DNA of 64,000 bases from Opitutaceae bacterium (GTDB taxonomy: Bacteria; Verrucomicrobiota; Verrucomicrobiia; Opitutales; Opitutaceae), in contig JADJZJ010000021.1 of assembly GCA_016715765.1 (NCBI GenBank), forward strand, positions 1 through 64,000. Reading direction: 5' to 3'. Positions 15,221-24,034 of this stretch are shown here, one piece after another. The translations under genes were made by a program, and so were the position numbers. Within the stretch, counting starts at the first letter, position 1. Each line of letters starts with the position of its first letter. The notes beneath the pieces were generated by a model. That model ran no database searches. It saw nothing but the letters and a program-made list of their open reading frames with translations, and was not told the origin of the DNA.

Positions 15221-17179
15221 TCAGGAAAAGGCGAGGCACGGGCCGGTTTCAGCGTGCCCAGAGTTCAGACGATTCTGATAGGGGCCAGTCGGTGACTTAG
15301 CAACGTGGTCGGTGATCGTCAGGGTGTTGAAGTCGAGGATGCGCTGCAGGCGGCCGTGGGTGATCGTCATTTTGCGGCCGCCGACCTCGGCGTTGAGATA
15401 CGGGCCCTCGAAGAGTTTCCACTTCGAGTAATCCAGCGGGGTGCCGTCGACGACCGGGGTTTGGCCGTAGGTGAAGGTCACCTGCTTGCCGCGCAGGGTC
15501 TTCATGGTGACGGTGGGCTTGGGCTCGAGGCTGTACTTGAGCGGAAGCGCCTTGATTGCGGCCTGGAACGCGGCGAAGTCGGCGAACTCGTCCACGCTCG
15601 CGGCCTGGACGATGGTGCCGTTCTTCAGGTGCGGGCTGACGAGCAGCCGGCCGCCGAGGGGGAGTTTTTCCTTGGCCCAGCCGCCATTGTAGTGGAGGTA
15701 GGGAATCCAATGGTACGGGGCGAGCGGGCGGTAGGCGAGGTAGGTGCGGCCACCCTGCGCAAAGATCCAGCCGGACGGATCCTCGGTGACGTTGACGAGG
15801 TCCTTCGAGAAGAAGCCGTTGATGTGCTCGAAGCGCGTGCCGGGCGCGATGTCGTAGAGGGCGATGACCGTGTCGAGGTCCTGGAAGATCTTTTCGTAGG
15901 ACGAGGCCCCGACGACCTTGTCGGGCGAGTCGTAGGACGGTTTGCCCTCGAAGGTGACGGCCGTGATCATGGCCTCGGGATAGGTGGCGAACTGCGACTG
16001 CATCGCGCGCATCGAGGAATGCGGGTGCAGCGAGAACATGGTGTTGTGCTTGCCGCGGGGATCGGGCTCGGCCCAGGTCACGTCCCAGGCGTGGCCCTGG
16101 ATGGCGTCGTTGACGATGCCCTGGATGGAGCCGACGGCGTAGTCGCGGCGCAGGTAGTTGATCTTGTAGACCGGGGGCGAGAGCACGTCGCTGTAGCGCC
16201 AGTAGCGGCGGGTGCGGGCGCGGTCGCGCTGCACGTAGTCGCCGCTGCGGTCGGTGGCGATGCGGTAGATGACCTCGGGCACCGTGTAATTTTTCGCCAC
16301 TGGCGCGAAGTAGACGCCCCAGCCGCCGTAACCGCCGGTCGGCGGGGTGTTGCCGAACAGGAGCCAGCTGAAGTAGGAAGAGAGCGCGTTCCAGCGTTCG
16401 ATGACCGAACCCTCGTCGGTGCGGGAGTTGGGACCGCGGAGCACGCCGTTGAGCGTGTTGGCGGCGAGCTCGGCAAAGAGCCAGTCGAGCATCATGCGAC
16501 CGCGGATCTTCATCTCCGGGTCCTTGGCCCAGGTGGCCATGAACAGCATCGGAATGGCGTACTCGCCGATGTAATGGCTGGGGTTGTACTCACCCTGGCC
16601 GACCGAGGTGGTCAGCTCATCCATCCAATGCACCAGATATTCGCGGGATTCGGCGAGATTCTCCGCGGAGGATTTGCCGGAGTACCAGGTTTCGGCGGGC
16701 TCGTTGGGATAGAGTTCCGCCATGAGGTACAGGGAGGCGTAGTACATCAGCCAGTGGTTCTCGGTGTCGCCGCGCAGCTGGCGAGTGGTGCGCCAGGCCT
16801 CGCGGATGGCCTTTTGGGCTTCGGGGGTGAGCTTGTCGCGGCCGGTGTAGGCGACGCAGACCGCCGGGAACATCCAGAAGGGACCGGTGCCGGGGTCCTT
16901 CATCATCTCGATCACGCGCTGGCTGCACACATCGTAGTGCTCGCCGCGCGTGAGCAGGACGGCGATGGCGGCCATGTCGAGGTGCTTGTCGGGTTGGGTG
17001 ATGTCGATGCGACCGGCGCGCCAGTCGAGGACTTCGTCGACGCGCTTGAGGTAGGCTTCGTGGCGTTGGCCCGCGTCCTGCACGGGTGCGGTCGGCGGCG
17101 GCGGAGCCTCGAAGGAGGGCTGGGCCGTGAGGAGGGTCGCGGTGGCGAAGGCGAGACAGGAAAGGATGAGGCGATTCAT
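15221..17179 (-). CDS. Large secreted protein, copy 1 of a triplicated family (candidate polysaccharide enzyme)
   Basis: 652 aa with signal peptide MNRLILSCLAFATATLLTAQ. It is paralogous to the proteins at 18252 and 27528. Shared blocks are GDTENHWLMYYASLYLMAEL, WYSGKSSAENLAESREYL, GQGEYNPSHYIGEYAIPMLF, VLRGPNSRT, RYWRYSDV, GWIFAQGGRTYLAYRPLA and DFNTLTITDHV at the C-terminus. The helical N-terminal two thirds look like an (alpha/alpha) toroid with conserved Asn-His, Tyr, Glu and Arg, followed by beta-rich sequence, as in several polysaccharide lyases and unsaturated-sugar hydrolases. No CAZy family could be named. It sits 20 bp after a beta-propeller gene, and GH51 follows. The last about 25 residues (SPTGPYQNRLNSGHAE) are not shared and may be repeat-derived. 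Confidence 0.6.
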   Translation of the reverse strand: MNRLILSCLAFATATLLTAQPSFEAPPPPTAPVQDAGQRHEAYLKRVDEVLDWRAGRIDITQPDKHLDMAAIAVLLTRGEHYDVCSQRVIEMMKDPGTGPFWMFPAVCVAYTGRDKLTPEAQKAIREAWRTTRQLRGDTENHWLMYYASLYLMAELYPNEPAETWYSGKSSAENLAESREYLVHWMDELTTSVGQGEYNPSHYIGEYAIPMLFMATWAKDPEMKIRGRMMLDWLFAELAANTLNGVLRGPNSRTDEGSVIERWNALSSYFSWLLFGNTPPTGGYGGWGVYFAPVAKNYTVPEVIYRIATDRSGDYVQRDRARTRRYWRYSDVLSPPVYKINYLRRDYAVGSIQGIVNDAIQGHAWDVTWAEPDPRGKHNTMFSLHPHSSMRAMQSQFATYPEAMITAVTFEGKPSYDSPDKVVGASSYEKIFQDLDTVIALYDIAPGTRFEHINGFFSKDLVNVTEDPSGWIFAQGGRTYLAYRPLAPYHWIPYLHYNGGWAKEKLPLGGRLLVSPHLKNGTIVQAASVDEFADFAAFQAAIKALPLKYSLEPKPTVTMKTLRGKQVTFTYGQTPVVDGTPLDYSKWKLFEGPYLNAEVGGRKMTITHGRLQRILDFNTLTITDHVAKSPTGPYQNRLNSGHAETGPCLAFS

Positions 17180-17199
17180 GACAGGTTGGTCTGCTGGGT

Positions 17200-18216
17200 T
17201 TACTTCGCGGCGCGGGGGAGGATGAGGAAGCTGTTCACCAGCGAGCCCTCGAGGGCGTCCTTTTTCCAGGTGCGGCCGAAATCATCGGACACATAGAGGG
17301 TTTCCTTCACGACGCTGGCGTAGAGCCGGCCGGCGGGATCGACGCCGACGCGCCAGACGCAATGCCCGTCGGGCAGGCCGGCGTTGCGGTCGGTCCAGGT
17401 CTTGCCGCCGTCCTCGGTGGTGAGCACGCCCTTCGCCCAGCTGCCGATGGCGAAGCGCTGCGGGTTGGTGACGTCGAAGGTCACGTTGTAGAGTGCGCGG
17501 TCGGACGGGACGCCGGGGAGGTTCTGCCACGTCACGCCGCCGTCGTGCGAGATCCACGCGCCGGCGCTCTGCGTGATGGCGAGCCAGAGCTTGGGATCGT
17601 GCGGCGATTGCTGCACGTCGTTGACGGTTTCCTTGGTCGGGAGGACCTGGCGCCAGTTCTGCGCGCCATCCTCGGTGAGGTAGATGCCGATTTCGCAGGC
17701 GGCGAGCACGCGCCCGGCGCGGGTGCGGTCCACCTTGATGGCCTGGGTGTATTTGCCGCGGGCGGGCAGGCCGTTTTCCTTGCGGACCAGCGTCTGGCCG
17801 CGGTCGGTCGAAACGGCCACGCCATCGGTGAGGGCGACATAGACGTGGTCGGGGGCGTTGGGATCAACGGCCACGTCGCGGCCCTCGGTCATGTCCCAAC
17901 TGTTGCACATGCGCCAGTGCTGGCCGCCGTCGAGGGTGCGCCAGAGGCCGTTCATGGCGGTGGTGTAGGACACGTTGTGATCCCGCGGATCGAAGGCGAC
18001 GGCCGTGATGCCGGTGTCGTTGTAGCCGATGTGCCGCCACTCACCGGCGTCGGTGCGCTGGTAGACGCCGTTGAGCGTCGTGATCTTCGAACCGATGACG
18101 TAGTTGCGGTTGATGTTGGCGCAGATGAAGAAGTCGTAGGCCGGGGCGGCGGCTTGGGCGGCGCCGGCGAGGAGGAGGACGAGGAGGAGGGTTTTTGAGG
18201 TGGGCATGATGGGCAA
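17200..18216 (-). CDS. Secreted Asp-box (BNR/sortilin-like) beta-propeller, copy 1
   Basis: 338 aa, signal peptide MPTSKTLLLVLLLAGAAQAA. At least six Asp-box-like turns occur at regular spacing: TLDGGQHW, STDRGQTL, TEDGAQNW, SHDGGVTW, TEDGGKTW and SDDFGRTW. They imply a six- or seven-bladed propeller like those of sialidases and VPS10 proteins. No sialidase FRIP motif or catalytic triad was found, so it may bind or cleave glycans in a different way. It is encoded 20 bp upstream of copy 1 of the large secreted protein and is paralogous to 20180-21205 and 26530-27531. Confidence 0.7.
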   Translation of the reverse strand: MPIMPTSKTLLLVLLLAGAAQAAAPAYDFFICANINRNYVIGSKITTLNGVYQRTDAGEWRHIGYNDTGITAVAFDPRDHNVSYTTAMNGLWRTLDGGQHWRMCNSWDMTEGRDVAVDPNAPDHVYVALTDGVAVSTDRGQTLVRKENGLPARGKYTQAIKVDRTRAGRVLAACEIGIYLTEDGAQNWRQVLPTKETVNDVQQSPHDPKLWLAITQSAGAWISHDGGVTWQNLPGVPSDRALYNVTFDVTNPQRFAIGSWAKGVLTTEDGGKTWTDRNAGLPDGHCVWRVGVDPAGRLYASVVKETLYVSDDFGRTWKKDALEGSLVNSFLILPRAAK

Positions 18217-18228
18217 AGGGTGGCGCTA

Positions 18229-18254
18229 GGGAGGCAGGTCGGAGACCTGCCCTA
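18229..18254. repeat. Short inverted repeat between two module copies
   Basis: AGGCAGGTCGGAGACCTGCC folds into a hairpin and is followed by CTACT. It overlaps the stop of the gene ending at 18252 and lies just before the propeller gene starting at 18216. A related hairpin-like sequence (GGCAGGTCAGAGACCTCCGA) occurs near 35260-35279. It may tune expression between modules. Confidence 0.45.
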
Positions 18255-20159
18255 CTGGGTTACCTGATCGGTGATGGTGAGGGTGTTGAAGTCGAGCACG
18301 CGGCTTAGCTGGCCGTGGGTGATGGTGAGGATGCCCGAACCTTTTTCGGCGTTGAGGTGTGGACCTTCGAACAGTTTCCACTGCGCGTAGTCCACGGGTT
18401 TGCCGTCGACGACCGGGGCCTCGCCGTAGGTGAAGACGACCCGTTTGCCGCGCAGGGTCTGCATCGTGACCGACGGCACGGGTGCGAGGGAGAATTTGAG
18501 CGGCAGGGCGTTGATGGCCGCCCGGAAGGCGTCGAAGCTCGCGAACTCGCTTGCACTCGCGGCCTGCACGATCGTGCCGTTGTGGCGGTGCGGGCTGTGG
18601 AGCAGCTTGTCGCCCTTGTCGCCATGGTCGACGCGCTCCCAGCGGTAGCCGCCGCCCTGCGAGGGCAACTGGCGGTAGCCCAGCAGGTGCTGCCATTCGT
18701 AGCCGGCGAGCGGCCGGTAGGCGAGGTAGGTGTTGCCGCCCTGCGCGAAGATCCAGCCGGATTTGTCCTCGGTGACGTTGACGAGGTCGCGCGAGAAGAA
18801 CCCGTTGATGTGCGGGAAGCGCACGCCTTCGGGAATGGCATAGAGGGCGATGACGGTGTCGAGGTCCTGGAACACCTTTTCGTAGGGCGAGCAGCCGAGG
18901 ATTTTGTCGGGCACGTCGTAGGAGGGCTTTCCCTGGCTGGACAGGCCGTCAATCATCGCGTCGGGCAGCTCGGTGAAATAGGTCTGCATGACCTGCGCGG
19001 AGGAGAGCGGATGCGCGGAGAAGATCGTGTTGTGCACGCCGCGCGGATCCGGCACCGCCCAGGTGACGTCCCAGACGTGGGCCTGGATGGGATCGGACAG
19101 GCCGCCCTGATAGGAACCGACGGCGTAGTCGCGGCGCAGGTAGTTGGTTTTGCAGATCGGGGCCATCTCCACGTCGCTGTAACGCCAGCGGCGGCGGGAG
19201 CGCTTGAGATCGCGCTGCACAAAGTCGCTGCCGCGGTCCACGGCGATGCGGCGGATCACCTCGGGCAGCTCGTAATTCTCCGCGACGATGGCGAAATAGA
19301 TGCCCCAGCCGCCATAGCCGGAGGGCGGCGGCGTGTTGCCGAACATCGTCCAGCTGAAATACGAGGCGAGGGCGTTCCAGCGTTCGATGACCGAGGTGTC
19401 GTCGGTGCGGGCGTTGGGTCCGCGGAGCACGCCATTGAGCGTGTTGGCGGCGAGGTCGGCCATGAGCCAGTCGAGTTTCATGCGCCCGCGCTGGCGCATG
19501 GCGGGATCCTTGGCCCACGTGGCGAGGTAGAGCATGGGGATGGCGTACTCGCCGATGTAGTGGGTCGGGTTGAATTCGCCCTGGCCGATGGTGGTCGAGA
19601 GATCGAGCCAGTGGATGAGGTACTCGCGGGCCTCGGCGAGATTCTCCGCGGAGCTCTTGCCCGTGAACCAGGTGTCGCCCGGTTCGTCGGGATACATTTC
19701 CGACATGAGGAAGAGCGAGGCGTAATACATGGTCCAGTGATTCTCCGTGTCGCCGCGCATCGGGAAATACGTGCGCCAGGCGTCGCGGATGGCGGCGCGG
19801 GCCTCGGGGCTGAGCTGGTCGCGCCCGGCGAAGGAGACGGCGGTCCAGGGAAACATCCAGAACATGTCGCCCGACTGCGGCTCGGCCATGAGTTCGAGCA
19901 CCCGCTGCGAGACCTGGGCGTCGCCCTGCTTGCGCACGAGCTTCACGAGGATCTGCTCGCGGGTGAGGGGCTTCGCCGGAGTGATGGCGTTCTGATACCA
20001 ATCGAGCGTTTCGTTCACGCGCTGGAGATAAGCGCGGCGCAGGACGTCCGGCCGGGCGTCGGCGGGGGGCACCGGCACGGGGCCGCTGAATGAGGGTTGC
20101 GCGACCGACGTAGTGACGAGCAGCGCGGCGAGGGTGAACAGGGCGGAAAATTTGGACAT
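18252..20159 (-). CDS. Large secreted protein, copy 2 of the triplicated family
   Basis: 635 aa, signal peptide MSKFSALFTLAALLVTTSVA. It is very similar to copy 1 throughout: GDTENHWTMYYASLFLMSEM, WFTGKSSAENLAEAREYLIH, GQGEFNPTHYIGEYAIPMLY, GVLRGPNARTDD, RWRYSDVEMAPICKTNYLRR, GWIFAQGGNTYLAYRPLAGY and LDFNTLTITDQVTQ at the C-terminus. It ends cleanly there without the extra tail of copy 1. The conserved NHW, GQGE and YIGEY residues are candidates for an active site in a helical barrel. Family unknown; a lyase or glycosidase role is inferred from context. It is encoded 20 bp downstream of propeller copy 2. Confidence 0.6.
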   Translation of the reverse strand: MSKFSALFTLAALLVTTSVAQPSFSGPVPVPPADARPDVLRRAYLQRVNETLDWYQNAITPAKPLTREQILVKLVRKQGDAQVSQRVLELMAEPQSGDMFWMFPWTAVSFAGRDQLSPEARAAIRDAWRTYFPMRGDTENHWTMYYASLFLMSEMYPDEPGDTWFTGKSSAENLAEAREYLIHWLDLSTTIGQGEFNPTHYIGEYAIPMLYLATWAKDPAMRQRGRMKLDWLMADLAANTLNGVLRGPNARTDDTSVIERWNALASYFSWTMFGNTPPPSGYGGWGIYFAIVAENYELPEVIRRIAVDRGSDFVQRDLKRSRRRWRYSDVEMAPICKTNYLRRDYAVGSYQGGLSDPIQAHVWDVTWAVPDPRGVHNTIFSAHPLSSAQVMQTYFTELPDAMIDGLSSQGKPSYDVPDKILGCSPYEKVFQDLDTVIALYAIPEGVRFPHINGFFSRDLVNVTEDKSGWIFAQGGNTYLAYRPLAGYEWQHLLGYRQLPSQGGGYRWERVDHGDKGDKLLHSPHRHNGTIVQAASASEFASFDAFRAAINALPLKFSLAPVPSVTMQTLRGKRVVFTYGEAPVVDGKPVDYAQWKLFEGPHLNAEKGSGILTITHGQLSRVLDFNTLTITDQVTQ

Positions 20160-20179
20160 GGCGGGGAAGGGTTGGCGGT

Positions 20180-21205
20180 TTACTTCGCGGCCTTGGGCAC
20201 GAAGGCGAAGCTTTGGATGCGGGCCCCGGTCATGCCCCCGTTCTGCCAGGTGCGGCCGAAATCGTCGGAGATATAAAGCGCCTCGCTCTCGACCGCGGCG
20301 TAGAGCCGGCCGGTGTCGGGATCGATGGCGGTGCGCCAGACGCGGTGCTTCGCGGGCAGGCCGGCGTTGCGGTCGGTCCAGGTGGCGCCGCCGTCCTCGC
20401 TGGTCAGCAGTCCGTAGGTCCAGCCCCCGAGGGCGATCCGCTGCGGGTGCGTGGGGTCGAAGGCGATGTTGTAGTGGGCGTGCTCGGCGGACAGGCCGGG
20501 AATCCTTTGCCAGGTGAGGCCGCCGTCGCGCGAGGCCAGCACGCCGGCGCTCTGGGTCGCGGCGAGCCAGAACTTCGGATCATGCGGCGATTGCTGGATG
20601 TCGTTCACCGTTTCCTTGGTGGTGAGAACCGCGCGCCAGGATTGGGCGGCGTTCTCGGTGAGATAGATGCCGGTTTCGCAACCGGCCAGCACGCGACCGG
20701 CCTTGGTGCGGTCCACCGTGACGACCTGCGTGTATTTGCCACGGGCGGGCAGGCCGTTTTCGCGGCGGGTCCAAGTCTGTCCACGGTCGGTCGAAATGCC
20801 GAGGCCGTCGGGCAGGGCGGCATAGATGGTGTCGGGGGCATTGGGATCAACCATGACACCCTTCGGCTCGGTCATGTCCCAGCTGGTGCCGATCCGCCAG
20901 GTCCGGCCGCCATCCCTGGTGCAGAGGACGCCGTTGATGGTGGCGACATAGAACACGCGTGAATCCCGCGGATCGAACGAGCCGGCGAGCATGGCCGGAT
21001 AATTGATGCCGAGATGCTGGAAGGAGCCGTCGTCGGCGCGGCGATAGACGCCGTTCAACGCCGTGTCGCGGGCGCCGGCGACGCGGCCCTTGGGGTTGAG
21101 CGAGCCGAAGAGGTAAAGGTCGTGGCCAGGACTGACGCAGCCCGCGGTGAGCGCGGGCAGCACAGCCAGCGCCAGCAGGGCAAGGCGGCGGGATGTCGGA
21201 TTCAT
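20180..21205 (-). CDS. Secreted Asp-box beta-propeller lipoprotein, copy 2
   Basis: 341 aa. The N-terminus MNPTSRRLALLALAVLPALT is followed by AGC, a lipobox, so this copy is probably a lipoprotein, unlike copy 1. Asp-box turns include TRDGGRTW, STDRGQTW, SRDGGLTW, SEDGGATW and SDDFGRTW. Long stretches match copy 1 (GLPARGKYTQ, ETVNDIQQSPHDPKFWLAAT). The first gene of the leftward operon that runs through to 8 kb, with no same-strand gene immediately upstream. Its partner is the secreted protein beginning at 20159. Confidence 0.7.
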   Translation of the reverse strand: MNPTSRRLALLALAVLPALTAGCVSPGHDLYLFGSLNPKGRVAGARDTALNGVYRRADDGSFQHLGINYPAMLAGSFDPRDSRVFYVATINGVLCTRDGGRTWRIGTSWDMTEPKGVMVDPNAPDTIYAALPDGLGISTDRGQTWTRRENGLPARGKYTQVVTVDRTKAGRVLAGCETGIYLTENAAQSWRAVLTTKETVNDIQQSPHDPKFWLAATQSAGVLASRDGGLTWQRIPGLSAEHAHYNIAFDPTHPQRIALGGWTYGLLTSEDGGATWTDRNAGLPAKHRVWRTAIDPDTGRLYAAVESEALYISDDFGRTWQNGGMTGARIQSFAFVPKAAK

Positions 21206-21324
21206 GAAAATGGGGGAAGGGTGAGGAAAGGAATGTGGAAATTAGGAACTCAAGAACCGGACTGAATTCCTGATTCCCTGATTTCCACATTCACAAAATG
21301 CCGGGTTTCACTATCAGGGTAGGC

Positions 21325-21867
21325 ATGAGCCTGAATTTTGTTCCCATCCTGCGTCGTATCCTGGTGGTGCTGTTGGCTGCGGGTGCGGCCGGCGCCCTGA
21401 TGGCCGCGACGCCGGAGGAAAAGCTGCAGGAGCTTGGCATCACGCTCCCGGCGGTGCCGGCGGCGATCGCCAACTACGTGCCGGCGGTGCGCAGCGGAAA
21501 TATGGTGTTCCTCGCCGGACAGATTGCGAAGGGTCCCGACGGCAAGTTCGTCACGGGCAAGGTCGGCCGCGATCTCACGGTCGAGCAGGCGGCGGACGTG
21601 GCGCGCACCTGCGCGATCCAGCTCATCGCCGTGCTGAAGGCCGAGGTCGGCGACCTGTCGAAGGTGAAGCGCATCGTGCGCGTCGGCGGCTTCGTGAACT
21701 GCACGGACGATTTCACCGCGCAGCCGAAGGTCGTGAACGGGGCCTCGGACCTGCTGGTCGCAGTGTTCGGGGATGCGGGCCGGCACGCGCGCGCCGCCGT
21801 CGGCGTCAACTCCCTGCCGGCCGGTGCGCCGGTTGAGGTCGAGCTGGTGGCCGAGGTGACGGAGTGA
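21325..21867 (+). CDS. Exported RidA/YjgF-family protein
   Basis: 180 aa. The N-terminus has a hydrophobic export segment (VPILRRILVVLLAAGAAGAL, MAA). The rest is a Rid domain: LVFLAGQ-like NMVFLAGQIAKGP, TVEQAADVARTCAIQLIAVL, VKRIVRVGGFVNCTDDFTAQ, ARAAVGVNSLPAGAPVEVEL. The last block holds the ligand-binding Arg of the family (HARAAVG). RidA proteins hydrolyse reactive enamine/imine intermediates made by PLP enzymes. The start at ATG 21325 is chosen over 21298 for the export signal. It is convergent with a PLP-enzyme gene, 15 bp away, that also carries an export signal. Confidence 0.85.
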   Translation: MSLNFVPILRRILVVLLAAGAAGALMAATPEEKLQELGITLPAVPAAIANYVPAVRSGNMVFLAGQIAKGPDGKFVTGKVGRDLTVEQAADVARTCAIQLIAVLKAEVGDLSKVKRIVRVGGFVNCTDDFTAQPKVVNGASDLLVAVFGDAGRHARAAVGVNSLPAGAPVEVELVAEVTE

Positions 21868-21882
21868 ACCGGCCGGCATGAT

Positions 21883-23171
21883 TCAAAGGGCGCGGGTGGC
21901 GGCGCGCACGCCGGCGATGACGCGTTCGCACTCGGCGGGCGAATTGAAGACGTGGGTGGAGATGCGCACGGCCTGCAGGCCCTGCTCGGTGACCGGGCGG
22001 CAGCGCAGGCTGTGCTCCTTCCAGAGATAGTTGAAGAGCTTGCCGGCGCCGGCCCGCGCGTGGGTGATGGTGGTCATGGAACCGCGCATTTCCGCGGGGC
22101 GGGGGGTGAGGACCGTGACGTCGGGGATCTTCGTCAATTCCTCCAGCAGGTGCGTGGCCATGCCCTTGCCGTAGGCGGCGATGCGGTCGCGGCCGATGGC
22201 CTCCTGCAGGCGGATGGCCTCGGCGAGACCGGCGATGAGGCCGGCGTTGCGGGTGCCGTATTCGTGCCGCGAGGCGGCCGGGGCGAGCTTGATCTCGCCG
22301 GGCAGGTGGGTGAGTTCGCCGGCGTGCGCGCCGATGCCGGTGACGGCGACCGACTCGAGTTTCGACTGGCGGATGTAAAGCACGCCGGTCTCATGCGGCC
22401 CGCCGATCCACTTGTGGCCGCTGAACGCGTAGGAATCGCAGCCAATGGCGTCGAGGTTGACCGGGATCATCCCGACCGACTGGGCGCCGTCGATATGGAA
22501 CCAGATGCCGTGCGCCTGCGCCAGATCCGCGATGGCGCGGACCGGAAACACGAGGCCGGTGGTGCAGGTGATGTGGCTGACCTGGATCACCTTGGTGCGC
22601 GGCGTGATGAGGGCGCGGATGCGGGCGAGATTGGCCTCGGGGCTGGCGGCGTCGGGGTCGAAGAGCTTCACCTGCACGCCGCGGAGGGTGGCCTGGTTGG
22701 CCCAGGGGAAGGAACCGCCGGGATGCGCGTGCGACTCGAAAATCACCTCGTCGCCCGGCTGCAGCATGAGCCCGGCGGCGATGACGGAGTTGCCCTCGGT
22801 GGCATTGCGCGTGAAGCAGACCTCGGCGGACTTCACCCCAGGTAGCAGGCCATCGACTTGCGGGCCGGGGCGAAAAGTTCATGTCCCGTCTCGGAATGCT
22901 CCTGCAGCTTCGACATGGTCGAGAAGACCGTATCGAGCACCGACTGCGCCGCGGGCCCGAGGCCGCCGGTGTTGAGGTAGGCGGGGTTGTCGAGAAGAGG
23001 AAACTGCGCCCGGACCGCGCGCCAATAGGCCTCGTCAGGCGACGCGATTCGAAGGCGGAGCAGCGGCGGCCAGCGGGACGGGGCGGCCCGCGGGGTGGTA
23101 TTGCAGCCGGTGAGGGCGCCGAGGGCGCCGACACCGAGGCCCTGCAGAAAGGTCCGGCGGTCAAAAGTCAT
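21883..23171 (-). CDS. Tat-exported class V PLP aminotransferase-like protein, frameshifted at 22836
   Basis: The first frame (ATG 23171) gives a Tat signal with RRTFLQGLGVGALGALTGC, ending in a lipobox Cys, then YWRAVRAQFPLLDNPAYLNT and ends at YLG. A -1 slip in a four-base G run (22836-22839) restores VKSAEVCFTRNATEGNSVIA and the rest, giving about 429 aa. The PLP lysine is in YAFSGHKWIGGPHETG. HIDGAQSVGMIPV carries the PLP-stacking/N1-binding His-Asp, and REYGTRN-like RHEYGTRNAGL follows. It belongs with isopenicillin-N-epimerase/cysteine-desulfurase-like enzymes. The substrate is unknown. It overlaps the upstream PmoA-like gene by 4 bp. The single missing G looks like an indel rather than old decay. 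Confidence 0.8.
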
Positions 23172-24034
23172 GGCAAGGAAGTGAAGGTGAGGGTGTGGTC
23201 GATGTTGAGATCGGTTCCGGGGGCGATCTCGAGGTTGCGGTCGAACTGCACGGGGAGAGCGGCGAGGGGATAGTTGCGTCGCACGAACCAGTGGAGCGGG
23301 CCGGGGTTGTTTTCGAAGCGAATGATAACCCGATGCAGCGATTCATCAAGCTGCCCATGCCATTCCATCCAGCGCGCGGCGGCGCCGTGCACGGCGGCGA
23401 CCCCGTCAAGTCCGCCCTCGGCGATGATCTTGATCGTCGGATCGAGGTGATCGTCGAGCAGTTCGCGGGCGCCGCGGAACTCCAGGCCGGTGTAATGCGA
23501 ACCGGCGAGGCCGCCGTGGGAGTGCGGGTTGCCGAGCGAGAGCGCGCGTCCGCTGGTGTTCGTGAGCCGGGCGCGCCAGTGCAGTGACCAGGAATTGGCG
23601 GCGGTGTTGACGGTGATGACCAGGGTGCGGGTCTCGCGGAACAGCACCTCATCGAGGCGGCGCCATTCCAGGGTGTGCTCGAGCGTCGCGATGTTGCCCA
23701 CGGTCTTGAGCTTGGACCACGCGGTGTGCTGCTGCACGCCGTGGTCGTCGCGCCACTTGTAGCCGTCGGGCTGCTGGCAGGTCGGGCCGCCCCAGAAGTT
23801 GGCGCCGGACACGTTGTTCAGCGTGAAGCACAGGCCGTGGTGCCACGGATGGTCGTTCGGGCGGAAGTTGGTGAGCGTGTCGCCGGCGAGGGAATTCACC
23901 GGGTGGAAATAGGGCTTGGGCGATTCCTTGAGGTCGAGCGCCGGGGCGTAGACGTAGCGGCAAAGCAGGCTCTTGCCGGCAAAGAGGGAGACGGCGCGGC
24001 CGTTCTCGTGGTGAAGGCGGAGGGATTTTTTCAT
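23168..24034 (-). CDS. PmoA/DUF6807-family protein
   Basis: 288 aa starting MKKSLRLHHENGRAVSLFAG. Signature segments are SPKPYFHPVNSLAGDTLTNF, PNDHPWHHGLCFTLNNVSGA, NFWGG and NPHSHGGLAGSHYTGLEFRG. These characterise a family often labelled methane oxygenase PmoA in verrucomicrobial and Bacteroidetes glycan clusters, although it is unrelated to particulate methane monooxygenase. Conserved His residues suggest a sugar- or metal-binding beta-sandwich. No signal peptide. The start overlaps the GH78 stop (ATGA, 24034-24031), and its own stop overlaps the next gene (23171-23168), so the three genes are translationally coupled. Confidence 0.75.
   Translation of the reverse strand: MKKSLRLHHENGRAVSLFAGKSLLCRYVYAPALDLKESPKPYFHPVNSLAGDTLTNFRPNDHPWHHGLCFTLNNVSGANFWGGPTCQQPDGYKWRDDHGVQQHTAWSKLKTVGNIATLEHTLEWRRLDEVLFRETRTLVITVNTAANSWSLHWRARLTNTSGRALSLGNPHSHGGLAGSHYTGLEFRGARELLDDHLDPTIKIIAEGGLDGVAAVHGAAARWMEWHGQLDESLHRVIIRFENNPGPLHWFVRRNYPLAALPVQFDRNLEIAPGTDLNIDHTLTFTSLP

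Noticed and set aside
17200..18216. Sialidase
   Set aside because: Asp-box turns are present but no FRIP motif, Arg triad or Tyr/Glu nucleophile pair could be found.
23168..24034. Methane oxidation gene
   Set aside because: The PmoA label of this family is a misnomer; the sequence is a soluble sugar-cluster protein without membrane helices.
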